Position numbers and translations under genes: made by a program. Shown in pieces: positions 9,584 through 17,998 of a DNA stretch of 64,000 nucleotides. How positions within the stretch are numbered: the stretch's first letter is position 1; every line of letters begins with the position of its first letter. Source of the DNA: Nitratireductor sp. GISD-1A_MAKvit (GTDB lineage: Bacteria > Pseudomonadota > Alphaproteobacteria > Rhizobiales > Rhizobiaceae); NCBI RefSeq assembly GCF_040819555.1, contig NZ_CP161920.1, forward strand, positions 509,501 through 573,500. Direction: 5' to 3'. The notes under the pieces were generated by a model that was not told the DNA's origin, searched no databases, and saw only the letters and a list, made by a program, of their open reading frames with translations.

Positions 9584-10270
9584 TTAAAACTCGCCAACCG
9601 TCTCGTGGATGAAGCCGCGCTTCACCAGCTCCGCCTCGATGTCGTTCCAACTTGAGCAGATGGCGTGAGCACCCGCCGAAGCGAGTTTTTCAGCGTGACC
9701 ATCGAATGTGTGGCTCCCGCCGGTGAAACCGATCGCGGTCATGCCGGCCGCAACGGCGCCCTGCACACCGAATGGCGAATCCTCGATGACGACCGAGGAG
9801 GAAGGCTCGCCACCAAGCTTCTCTGCCGCGAATAGAAAAATATCAGGAGCCGGCTTGCCATTCTTCACCATCGATGTGCTGAACACATTGTCGGCAAAGA
9901 ACTCCGAGAGGCCGGTAACCGCGAGGCTGAGTTCAATGCGTTCCATGGACGACGACGACGCAACGCAACGCGCGGTTTCGAGATTGCGCAGGAATGGCAG
10001 GATGCCACGCGTCGGTTCCAGCTCGGTTTCAAGAAGCGCTCTGGTTTCGGGCCAGATGTCGTCGGACGCGTGCGGTGGGAACGCAAGACCGGTCAACTCT
10101 TCGATGCGGACAATGATGTCGGCCTGTTTCATGCCGATGCACTGGGTGACCGTCTCGCGGCCCAATGCCAGGCCGTGCTTGTTGTAGACGCGTTCATAAG
10201 CGATGGCTGCGAGCGGTTCGCTGTCGACGAGGACACCGTCGCAATCGAATATGATCAGGGGCTTGCTCAT
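9584..10270 (-). CDS. HAD-superfamily phosphatase (beta-phosphoglucomutase-like)
   Basis: A 228-residue cytoplasmic phosphohydrolase with all four HAD motifs: nucleophile Asp9 in FDCDGVLVDSE, motif II serine in VASSSS, motif III lysine in NGKPAPDIF, and the acidic motif VIEDSPFGV. An alpha-helical cap sits between motifs I and II, as in the YieH/YniC and GPH group of sugar-phosphate phosphatases. It is downstream of an unknown gene on the same strand (54-base gap), and that pair is divergent from the gutM-PTS operon. Being embedded in the PTS locus it may hydrolyse the PTS-made phospho-polyol or an overflow product; the exact substrate is unknown. Confidence 0.82.
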   Translation of the reverse strand: MSKPLIIFDCDGVLVDSEPLAAIAYERVYNKHGLALGRETVTQCIGMKQADIIVRIEELTGLAFPPHASDDIWPETRALLETELEPTRGILPFLRNLETARCVASSSSMERIELSLAVTGLSEFFADNVFSTSMVKNGKPAPDIFLFAAEKLGGEPSSSVVIEDSPFGVQGAVAAGMTAIGFTGGSHTFDGHAEKLASAGAHAICSSWNDIEAELVKRGFIHETVGEF

Positions 10271-10324
10271 GGAAACTCCGGAGTTCTGGGAGAAGGTTGA
10301 TTTCTGAGGGCGTTGCTGCCGCGC

Positions 10325-10972
10325 TCAGGCGACGGAATCAGGAAAGATGGAAGGTGCCTCGATGCTCCTGCGACCGGCTTCTATTGCGTTTCGCATGGCC
10401 AGTCGACCTTCAACCAGATCCGGCGCGATCCAGTTCGGCTCGGCTCCGAGAAACCGGTCGAGAAAGGCAACGGCATTTGAGGGCATTTCGCGCGTGTTCT
10501 CGCGATACGACCACCAGGTGCGCAGGTCGTCTGCACAGCGGTCGAGCTGTGGCGCCCTGCCGAACTCCTGCTCGAAGATCGCTGCAATCGCGCATACGCA
10601 GTAATTTGTATAGAGAAAGCCCTCTGGCCAAAACTCAACGATTTCAGCCTTGCCGGTGCGGTTTGTGGTACCGCGGCCGGGACCTGCCGTTGCCGGCCCT
10701 CGCAGGATCATTTCCTTGAGGGCAAGTCCCGCCGCATAGACGATGAAATCGGCGCGGTCGAGCCGGGCGAATGCCTTGCGGGCATCCACCATTTCAACCC
10801 AGTCGAGAAACACGCGGGTCAGCGTTTCCTCGCTGATCTCAAAGGTGACACCATAATGGTCGGAGACGGCCTTTGCGTTGGCGCGAAACGTCGCCCGAAA
10901 CCAGCGTAGCTGACGCAGCCGATGGCGCAGGTCGGGCATGACGGCAAGTTCGTTCTTGAAATCGAGATCCAC
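10325..10972 (-). CDS. Conserved hypothetical protein in the PTS locus
   Basis: A 215-residue, apparently soluble and mostly helical protein; I do not recognise a domain. It is rich in Arg and aromatic residues (RHRLRQLRWFRATF near the N-terminus, DLRTWWSYRENTREMPSNA near residue 150). There is no signal peptide or membrane segment. It is the first gene of a minus-strand pair with the HAD phosphatase and diverges from gutM across a 181-base region that contains the putative operator, so it may be induced together with the PTS. A role as enzyme or regulator cannot be decided from sequence alone. Confidence 0.6.
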   Translation of the reverse strand: MDLDFKNELAVMPDLRHRLRQLRWFRATFRANAKAVSDHYGVTFEISEETLTRVFLDWVEMVDARKAFARLDRADFIVYAAGLALKEMILRGPATAGPGRGTTNRTGKAEIVEFWPEGFLYTNYCVCAIAAIFEQEFGRAPQLDRCADDLRTWWSYRENTREMPSNAVAFLDRFLGAEPNWIAPDLVEGRLAMRNAIEAGRRSIEAPSIFPDSVA

Positions 10973-11060
10973 CGGTGAACTCCTTCGCCGGAACTATAGT
11001 ATGCTGCCGCCGGGTGCCAATCAAATTTGCGGTGGCGCGCTGGCGCGAAGGAATATACAA

Positions 11061-11090
11061 TTTGACATTTCAAAAAACAAATGTTCTTAG
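11061..11090 (+). promoter_or_regulatory. Candidate promoter and operator of the gutM-PTS operon
   Basis: A perfect TTGACA (11062-11067) is followed after 17 bases by TCTTAG as a weak -10. An inverted repeat ACATTT (11065-11070) / AAATGT (11079-11084) overlaps both. The stretch is AT-rich within a GC-rich neighbourhood. The combination TTGACA plus a downstream ATGTTC is also found before the DRL gene (4557-4577). Confidence 0.5.
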
Positions 11091-11153
11091 TTTTGGACTG
11101 ATGGTGTGTGAAGTGCGTACGCTCGGGATGAGCGTTTCGGGAGGAGTCGCCTG

Positions 11154-11591
11154 ATGGCACTGTGGCAGTGGGGGCTTCTGCTCCTCGCGGTCGTCTGGGC
11201 TTTGCAGTCCTACGGCGTGTGGATGCAGATGCGACACTATTCGGATGTCTTCAAGGGCATCACCGGGAAATACACGGACGGCTTTGTCGGAACGGGTGCG
11301 TTTCACGGCCGCTTCCTGAAGCGTGGAGCGATTGCGATTGTCGTGATCGCGCCGGATCTTTCCGTGCGCCGCATCCTCACCATGAGCGGACGCTCCGTGT
11401 TTGCTAAATTCAAGCGACATGAGGAATTCGAGGGCATGGCCCTTGATGCGCTGCGGGCTGAGCCGGCTATCTTCGGAGAAGACAAGCCCGGCCTTACTGC
11501 GGCAATCACGCAGGCGGTGGCGCAGATAGACCGTACGCGTGCGGGGGATGAACCGCCGCTGCGGGACTCTCTGGCCGCAACCAACGCATGA
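11154..11591 (+). CDS. gutM: GutM-type glucitol operon activator
   Basis: A 145-residue protein with one N-terminal membrane helix (LWQWGLLLLAVVWALQSYGV) followed by the conserved WMQMRHY, GKYTDGFVGTGAF and GRGA-like segment of the GutM family. In enteric bacteria GutM (SrlM) is a positive regulator of the glucitol PTS operon; its mechanism is poorly known. A strong GGGAGGAG precedes the ATG. It is the first gene of a five-gene run ending with the HPr-EI fusion. The C-terminal 35 residues extend beyond the usual roughly 120-residue family length. Confidence 0.82.
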   Translation: MALWQWGLLLLAVVWALQSYGVWMQMRHYSDVFKGITGKYTDGFVGTGAFHGRFLKRGAIAIVVIAPDLSVRRILTMSGRSVFAKFKRHEEFEGMALDALRAEPAIFGEDKPGLTAAITQAVAQIDRTRAGDEPPLRDSLAATNA

Positions 11592-11655
11592 CATTCGGGA
11601 CTGCACGCTCACCGGGGCTCAATTACGGGCGTGAGCAGAAGAGAGAGGGAGGACA

Positions 11656-12414
11656 ATGTCTGTCATTTCACTAATGGCCCAGCATGCCGACACGGCAGTG
11701 CAGGGGCTTCAAATGGCCGGGACGGTGGCAGGCGATGCCGCCCTCACCGGCAAGCTTGCTGCCAAGGCTGCAGCCAACGACCTCGTCGTGCTTGCACAGG
11801 CGGGCAGCGACATCTCCGTTGAAGAATTCCGGCAGAAGCTGGATTCCGTCGCCCAGGAAGAGCAGCTCGGCTGGCTCACTGCTGCCGGCAAATATTTCAT
11901 CGGAATTTTCCAGAAGGGCGGCGAGGTCTTTGCCGGCTTTGTCACCGGAATCATCCCGACTCTCGTTGTGCTGATGACGGCTTTCTATGCCATCACCGAA
12001 CTGGTGGGCGAGAAGCGCGTTCATGGGCTTGCCCAGAGCGCCGGCCGCATCGCTCTGACACGCTACACGGTTCTTCCCGTGCTGGCAGTCTTCTTCCTCA
12101 CCAATCCGATGGCCTACACGTTCGGATCGTTCCTCGAGGAAAAGCACAAGCCCGCATTCTACGACGCTGCGGTTTCCTATGTGCATCCGCCGCTTGGCCT
12201 GTTCCCGCACATCAACCCGGGCGAGTATTTCGTGTGGGGCGGTATCCTCGTCGCACTGCTTGAGCTTGAGAGCCAGGGCGTGGTGCCCGGTGGTTACCAC
12301 ATCACCGTGGCCATCTGGTACGCGCTGGTTGGCCTCGTTGTCATCCTGCTCAAGGGCATGCTGACCGAGAAGATCACCGCCATCATGGCACGCCGCCAGG
12401 GCGTTGAGCTCTAG
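11656..12414 (+). CDS. srlA: PTS glucitol/sorbitol-type EIIC component
   Basis: Membrane permease subunit, 252 residues. From about residue 73 onward it follows E. coli SrlA closely (YFIGIFQKGGEVF, FVTGIIPTLVVL, LFPHINPGEYFVWGGI, TEKITAIM), with about four to five membrane helices. The first 70 residues are an Ala-rich, soluble-looking extension absent from the E. coli protein. The ATG at 11656 has a good ribosome site (GGGAGGAC), so the extension seems real. It forms the transport channel with the C-part of the next gene. The transported polyol may differ from glucitol. Confidence 0.9.
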   Translation: MSVISLMAQHADTAVQGLQMAGTVAGDAALTGKLAAKAAANDLVVLAQAGSDISVEEFRQKLDSVAQEEQLGWLTAAGKYFIGIFQKGGEVFAGFVTGIIPTLVVLMTAFYAITELVGEKRVHGLAQSAGRIALTRYTVLPVLAVFFLTNPMAYTFGSFLEEKHKPAFYDAAVSYVHPPLGLFPHINPGEYFVWGGILVALLELESQGVVPGGYHITVAIWYALVGLVVILLKGMLTEKITAIMARRQGVEL

Positions 12415-12428
12415 GGGAGGGGCAGGAC

Positions 12429-13439
12429 ATGGCTAAAACATACAAAGCAGTAAAGATCTCGAAGGGCTCCTCCGGCTGGGGCGGTCCTCTGGTGATCGAG
12501 CCGACGGCTCAGCGCAACAAGGTGGTGTCCGTCACGGGTGGTGGCATTCATCCGGTCGCACAGCGCATAGCCGACATGACCGGCGCCGAGGTTGTCGACG
12601 GTTTCAAGAGCCCGCCCATCGAAAGCGAGATGGCAGTGGTTGTGGTCGATTGCGGTGGCACGGCGCGTTGCGGCGTGTATCCCCGCAAGCGCATTCCGAC
12701 CGTCAATCTCACGCCGGTCGGCCAGGCCGGGCCGCTTGCCCAGTTCATCACAGAAGACATCTATGTCTCTGGCGTCACGCCGGAGTCCATCGAGATGGCT
12801 GATGGCAGCGAAGTTGCGACGGTTGCCGGCGGCGCTTCAAGCGCCGGTGATGCCTCCGAACAGGCAAGTTCGGCCGCTGCGGCCGTGGAACCCACCAGCG
12901 AAGGTGGCCTTGTGGGGCTTATCAGCAGTGTCGGTCGCGTCATGGGGCGTGTTGTCGGCATCTTCTTCAATGCCGGCCGCCGGACCATCGACCAGGTGGT
13001 GCGCAACGTGCTGCCCTTCATGGCATTTGTGACGATGCTGATCGGCCTGATCCTCTACACGGGCATTGGCGACATTCTCGCCCAGCCCATGGGTCCGCTG
13101 GCCAACAACATCATCGGGCTGCTCATCATCTCGGCCATCTGCGGTCTGCCGTTCCTCTCGCCCATTCTCGGGCCGGGCGCGGTCATTGCGCAGGTGATCG
13201 GCGTGGCGATCATCGGTCCGCAGATTGCCAATGGCACGATTTCGCCAGCCATGGCTCTGCCGGCGCTGTTTGCCTACAACACGCAGGTGGGCTGTGACTT
13301 CGTGCCGGTGGGCCTCGCACTGGGTGAAGCGAAACCGAAGACGATCGAAATCGGTGTTCCGGCGGTTCTGATCAGCCGCCAGATCATGGGTCCTGTTTCG
13401 GTGGCGCTTGCCTGGGCGGTCAGCCTGGTGGTGCTTTAA
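12429..13439 (+). CDS. srlE: PTS glucitol/sorbitol-type EIIBC component
   Basis: A 336-residue EIIB plus second half of EIIC. The EIIB domain (1-130) has KGSSGWGGPLVI and the phosphorylated Cys75 in VVVDCGGTARCG, at the same position as in E. coli SrlE. A linker rich in Ala and Ser (about 130-155) leads to the membrane part (about 165-336), with LPFMAFVTMLIGLI, LSPILGPGAVIAQVIGVAI and NTQVGCDFVPVGLALGEA. It passes phosphate from EIIA to the incoming polyol. It lies 14 bases after srlA with a GGGAGGGGCAGG ribosome site. Confidence 0.92.
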   Translation: MAKTYKAVKISKGSSGWGGPLVIEPTAQRNKVVSVTGGGIHPVAQRIADMTGAEVVDGFKSPPIESEMAVVVVDCGGTARCGVYPRKRIPTVNLTPVGQAGPLAQFITEDIYVSGVTPESIEMADGSEVATVAGGASSAGDASEQASSAAAAVEPTSEGGLVGLISSVGRVMGRVVGIFFNAGRRTIDQVVRNVLPFMAFVTMLIGLILYTGIGDILAQPMGPLANNIIGLLIISAICGLPFLSPILGPGAVIAQVIGVAIIGPQIANGTISPAMALPALFAYNTQVGCDFVPVGLALGEAKPKTIEIGVPAVLISRQIMGPVSVALAWAVSLVVL

Positions 13440-13510
13440 AGATCGGGAATGGCGGTCGTCTTCCGGCGGCCGCCGCTCCCACAACAACAGTTTGCATGGA
13501 GTTTTCTTGT

Positions 13511-13894
13511 ATGTCGGTGTTTCTCAAAACGCGCATTACCGCGGTCGGTCCGGAAGTCGCGGATCTGGCAGAAGGCGGTGTCCTGATTCTTTTCGCTGAC
13601 GGTGCGCCGGAGGAACTTGCCGAGGTCTCGGTGCTTCATGCGGTGGAAGAAGGTCCGAGCGATGCCGGGCCCGTTGCCGGCACGCGTGTTTCCATCGGCG
13701 AAGCGGTGACCGCCGAGATTACTGCCATGGGCGAAGCCGCATGGAACAAGGTGCGCGAGATCGGTCATGTCGTGGTGAACTTCAACGGCGCGACGGCGGT
13801 TGAGCGCCCGGGCGAGATCTGCGCTTCCGTTGTGGAGCCGGACAAGCTTGTTGCCGCGCTCAAGGCTGACACCATCATCACAATCGGCGCCTGA
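13511..13894 (+). CDS. srlB: PTS glucitol/sorbitol-type EIIA component
   Basis: A soluble phosphocarrier of 127 residues. The phosphorylated histidine is His43 (AEVSVLHAVEEG), aligned with His43 of E. coli SrlB, and GHVVVNFNGATAVERPGEI matches the family C-terminal half. GGAG at 13498-13501 favours ATG 13511 over an in-frame ATG at 13496 that overlaps this ribosome site. It transfers phosphate from the HPr domain of the next gene to Cys75 of SrlE. Confidence 0.9.
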   Translation: MSVFLKTRITAVGPEVADLAEGGVLILFADGAPEELAEVSVLHAVEEGPSDAGPVAGTRVSIGEAVTAEITAMGEAAWNKVREIGHVVVNFNGATAVERPGEICASVVEPDKLVAALKADTIITIGA

Positions 13895-13927
13895 CGCCGC
13901 AACGAACTGAAAAGATACGAGATCGGT

Positions 13928-15914
13928 ATGGAACGCTCGACCATCGTCAGAGTGCAGGACGGCCTGCACGCCCGTCCAGCCACCCGCTTTGTGCGCCTCG
14001 CCAAGGGGTTTGAGAGCGACGTGGAAATCGTCAAGGGTGAAAAGGCCGTGAGCGCCAAAAGTTCGGTGAAGCTCATGTTGCTGGGCGTGAAGGAGAATGA
14101 CGAAGTCTCCATTCGTGCCGATGGCGCTGATGCTATCGAAGCTGTCGACGCACTCATTGCCTATCTGGAAAACCCGATGTCGGGAATCGAGGAAGGCGCT
14201 GCGGAGAGCGCGCCGCAGGCTGCAGCACCGGTCGAACCGGCACCCGCGCCCACCACGGTCGAGCAGTCAGAGGCCCCCGCCGATGGCAGTCTGCATGGCA
14301 TCGCGGCCAGCGCCGGTCTTGGGCTGGGCCCGATTTTCGCGCATTTTCCGCAGCAGATCGAGCCACGCAACGAGACCCTGCCCGCCAGTGAAATAGAGCC
14401 GGAGAAAAAGCGCTTCGAGGAGGCCATTCTGCGCCTTCAGGAGAAGCTCGATCACTCTCTGGCGTCCGATGGCATGCAGGAGAGCGATAGAGGGATTGTT
14501 GCCGCTCTGCGCGACATCGCTTCCGATGATGCGCTGCGCGACGAAACCCTTGCTTCGATCGATGGCGGTCTCGACGCGGTTTCCGCGGTGATTGCGGCCT
14601 CTTCGCGCCTGGCTGACGATTTCCGCAAACTGGAAGATGCCTATATGGCAGCCCGGGCCGAGGATATGGAATCCATTGCCCGGCAGATTTGCCTGACACT
14701 GCTTGGGCAGGAAGATGCACGCCTCGACGACATTCCCGAAGGTGCGATCCTTGTGGCCGAAGATATCGGTGCATGGGACCTGGCGCGTGCGCCGCTCAAG
14801 CGGCTTGGCGGCGTGGTCTGCGGTCATGGCGGTGCGACCTCCCATGTGGCGATCATCGCCCGCACCCATGGCATCCCTGCAGTGCTCGGTCTTGGTGAAG
14901 CAGTGAACCAGCTGCGCGATGCTCGTGAAGCGGCAATCGACGGCCACAGCGGTCAGGTCGTCGTCGAGCCGGACGAAGCAACCCGCGCACGCTTTGAGAA
15001 AATGATCAATGCGGCCACGCGCGAGAAGGAGGCGCTCAAGGGCCTACAAGGATGTGGTGCCGCGGCGGGCCGACGGCACGGTCATTCAGGTGGCGGCAAA
15101 TCTCGGTTCGCTCGAAGAGGTGGAAGCTGCTCAGGAAGCCGGCGCAATGGGCGTTGGCCTGTTCCGCACCGAGCTGCTGTTCATGCGCCACATGCATCTG
15201 CCTTCCGAGGACATGCAGGCGGAAACCTACGCCGAACTTGCACGCGCATTCCCGGAGTACCCGGTAATCGTCCGCACGCTGGACATCGGCGGCGACAAGC
15301 CAATTTCCGGCGTCGAATTCCCTGAAGAAGAGAATCCTTTCCTCGGCTGGCGCGGCATTCGCATGTGCCTCGACCGTCCGGACATCTTCAAGGTTCAGCT
15401 CCGGGCCCTTCTGCGCGCGTCAGTCCATGGCAATCTGCGGGTGATGCTGCCCATGGTTTCGGATGTCGAAGAGGTGCGCAGGACGCGCGCGCTCATCGAT
15501 GAATGCGCCGCCGAGCTCAAGGCCGAAGGTGTGGCATATGGCGAGTTTCCGCTAGGGGTCATGATCGAGACACCGGCTGCCGTCTTCGGTGCTGCGGCAT
15601 TGGCAAAGGAAGTTTCGTTCTTCTCCATCGGCACCAACGACCTGACACAATATGTGATGGCGGCGGACCGTCTCAACCCCGCAGTTGCCGGTTTGAACGA
15701 TGCCGCTCACCCGGCGGTGCTGGCGGCTGTCGAGCATGCAGCAAAGGCTGCCGTCGAGGCCGGCATCGAGATAGGCATGTGTGGCGAGGCGGCTGCGCGC
15801 GAAGACCTGATCCCCGAATTCGTGCGCATGGGGCTGACCGAACTGAGCATGAGCCCGGCATCCGTGCAGGCAACCAAGAAGCAGCTCTCGCAGATGTTTG
15901 ACAGCGCAGCCTGA
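13928..15914 (+). CDS. Fused HPr - PTS enzyme I (frame interrupted once)
   Basis: Energy-coupling protein for the adjacent EII, about 661 residues after correction. HPr domain: 1-85 with His14 in DGLHARPA. A Pro/Ala linker is followed by enzyme I from about residue 125: phospho-His in GGATSHVAI near 306, PEP-binding FRTELLFM, and GIEIGMCGEA with the catalytic Cys. No EIIA domain is fused. The frame breaks at 15040-15042, where GGG should be GG (LKAYKDVV across the join); the same type of error occurs in five other genes here, so it is probably technical. If real, the PTS would be dead. Most rhizobia have only the regulatory nitrogen PTS, so a dedicated HPr-EI makes this locus self-sufficient. 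Confidence 0.88.
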
Positions 15915-15935
15915 GGCCGGGCCGAAACTGCGGCC

Positions 15936-16736
15936 CTACGGCAGGTGTTCGAGCAGGCTGGCGAAAACGGCTGTCAGATCTTCGATGGGCTGATCTGCTT
16001 CGAGGCTGCGGGCCATTCGCCCGCAGCGCGCAGCGACGGCCATCACGGCTGTTTCGAGCAACTCGGCAGGTTCAAGGCTGGCATCAAGGTCAGACAGCGC
16101 CGATGCAACCAGCCCTGGAGCGAAAATGGCGACCGCGTCTTCCAGACTCTGCTTTGCCGGTGATGGTGCCGGCTCGTTTAGCGCATGACGGCAGAGTTCT
16201 TGCAGAAGTTCTGCAAGGAGGCCTGCAAACAGCGGTCTCAACGCATGCGGTCCCGTGGCCCTGCGCAGGCGAAACAGGATGTGCCCCTGCCGTAGACGGA
16301 TTGTTTCATGGGCCTGGGTGAAGGTCGTTTCGCGAAGGAGGTGTGATGCGGCGCTTTTTCGTCGCGCGGCCACACGTCTGGCGATCGGATACATGTGCTT
16401 GCGAAAAGCACGCTCGCCATTCTCGCCATTCGCGTTGAAATAGTCTGTTAATGGCAACAGGACCAGTTGGTCTTGAGTGTTTCCCGGACGCGCTGTGCGC
16501 GAAGCGGTTTCGGCCAGCGTCAGCGTGTCATCGACAACGCTGACAGCCCGTCCAAGCAATCCTTCCAGATCGGGTCGGTGTCGCTCACGGTCCAGTTGGT
16601 CATACTGGTCGTGGCGATGCGCCCGCATAAAATCGCGGATGTCTCTCAACCGGTCGCGAAGGTGTATAGTCAAGTCTTTCGAGGTATCGCGAAGCATTTG
16701 GCAGTCCCAGGAGATCAGTTTTCTACCGGCGGGCAT
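15936..16736 (-). CDS. Hypothetical helical protein
   Basis: Up to 266 residues from the ATG at 16736; an internal ATG at 16697 is an alternative and neither has a clear ribosome site. The protein is Arg/Leu/Ala-rich and appears all-helical, without membrane segments (KDLTIHLRDRLRDIRDFMRA near the start, LLAELLQELCRHAL and LLETAVMAVAARC near the end). I do not recognise the family. It converges on the HPr-EI gene (21-base gap) and diverges from the SorC regulator gene. Function unknown. Confidence 0.55.
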   Translation of the reverse strand: MPAGRKLISWDCQMLRDTSKDLTIHLRDRLRDIRDFMRAHRHDQYDQLDRERHRPDLEGLLGRAVSVVDDTLTLAETASRTARPGNTQDQLVLLPLTDYFNANGENGERAFRKHMYPIARRVAARRKSAASHLLRETTFTQAHETIRLRQGHILFRLRRATGPHALRPLFAGLLAELLQELCRHALNEPAPSPAKQSLEDAVAIFAPGLVASALSDLDASLEPAELLETAVMAVAARCGRMARSLEADQPIEDLTAVFASLLEHLP

Positions 16737-16825
16737 TGACCGGATGGCGACATCATTGTTTTGGTCTTTCCGGAAACCAAGCGCGATGCTTGAAACCGTC
16801 CAGGGGACATTAGCAGGAAAACCAA

Positions 16826-17857
16826 ATGAGCAAGGCGAAAATGCACAAGCAGCCTGCACGACGGCCTGCCGGTACGACCAGTTCCGGCGAGATCGCCGTT
16901 TCTCCCGCCAGGGGAAGTGTGACCAGCAAAACCGACCGGCTGCGCGTGCGTGCCGCATGGATGTATTTCGTCGAGCAGAAAACGCAGAACGAAATCGCCG
17001 AGATTCTGGGCATTGGGCGTGTCAGCGTGGTGCGCATGCTCGCGGACGCGCGCGCCCGCAACGAGGTCAAGATCACCATCGAGGGTGACCTTGCCGAAAT
17101 CACCAGCATGGAGCGCGCGCTTGAGGAGCGGTTCGGTCTGGAACGCGCTGTCGTGGCGCCGCTCTCAGACCCTGATGCCGACCCCATTCCCGCCATCAGC
17201 GCTGCTACGGGAAGCCATGTTTCGGATGTGATGTCATCCGATATGTCGGTGGGGGTGGGCTGGGGGCGCACTCTTTTCGGCTCGCTTCCGTTCATCCGGG
17301 CGCGGCCACTCGCCGATTTCAAGGTCATTTCGCTGCTTGGCGGTGTTGGCGTTGCTCGCCGATTCAACCCGGCCGAATTTGCCTGGCGGTTTGCGCGTGC
17401 GTTCCAGGGCGACGGGTATCTCATTCCTGCGCCTGCGGTGGTGGACAGTGTCGAGACCAAGGCAGCGCTGATCGAGCGTTGCGGTTTACACGAGATCCTC
17501 GCATTGGCCGACACGCTGGATGCGGTCATCATCTCTGTCGGCGGTCTGGCATCGGCCACCACATTCTACCGTGGGGGCTATCTCTCGGAGGCCGTGCGCG
17601 AGGCGCTGGAAAACCAGGGAGCCGTTGGAGACATTCTCTACCATTTCTATGACCGGGACGGGCAACTCGTTGACCACCCGATCAATGAGCGGGTGATGTC
17701 GGTCGATGTGGACCGGCTGCGCCGCGCGCCCATGCGCATTCTCACCTCTGGCGGTGAAGACAAGATCGAAGCGCTGATCGGCGCCATGAAACTGGTGGAG
17801 CCCACGGTTTTCATTACGGATGAAGAAAGTGCCCGCAGAATGCTGTCGTTGGCGTAA
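16826..17857 (+). CDS. SorC/DeoR-family sugar-binding transcriptional regulator
   Basis: A 343-residue regulator. After a basic N-terminal tail, the helix-turn-helix lies at about 50-85 (TQNEIAEILGIGRVSVVRML). A sugar-phosphate-binding SorC domain (about 95-340) follows with SVGVGWGRTL, VISLLGGVGVARRF and ILTSGGEDKIEALIGAMK. SorC proteins usually sense the phosphorylated substrate or an intermediate of the pathway they control. It is the only sugar-responsive DNA-binding regulator in the locus, so it is the best candidate for the repeats at 4557 and 11062. Start choice is uncertain, as no strong ribosome site is seen. Confidence 0.88.
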   Translation: MSKAKMHKQPARRPAGTTSSGEIAVSPARGSVTSKTDRLRVRAAWMYFVEQKTQNEIAEILGIGRVSVVRMLADARARNEVKITIEGDLAEITSMERALEERFGLERAVVAPLSDPDADPIPAISAATGSHVSDVMSSDMSVGVGWGRTLFGSLPFIRARPLADFKVISLLGGVGVARRFNPAEFAWRFARAFQGDGYLIPAPAVVDSVETKAALIERCGLHEILALADTLDAVIISVGGLASATTFYRGGYLSEAVREALENQGAVGDILYHFYDRDGQLVDHPINERVMSVDVDRLRRAPMRILTSGGEDKIEALIGAMKLVEPTVFITDEESARRMLSLA

Positions 17858-17998
17858 GACCGGGCGGGGGGTGCCGCGGTGACTGAAATCCTTCTCTGCT
17901 CTATGTGAAATCTTCTTCAAGCCGTCTATAAACGGTTGGGATTTCATGTCCTTTTGATTATGAGGCTGACAGGGCCCATGGGGAGAACGCAGTCAACG

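Noticed and set aside
16804-16830. A third operator-like site (ACATT ... AAATG) just before the SorC start
   Set aside because: Only weak five-base arms, and one arm contains the start codon; it may be chance.
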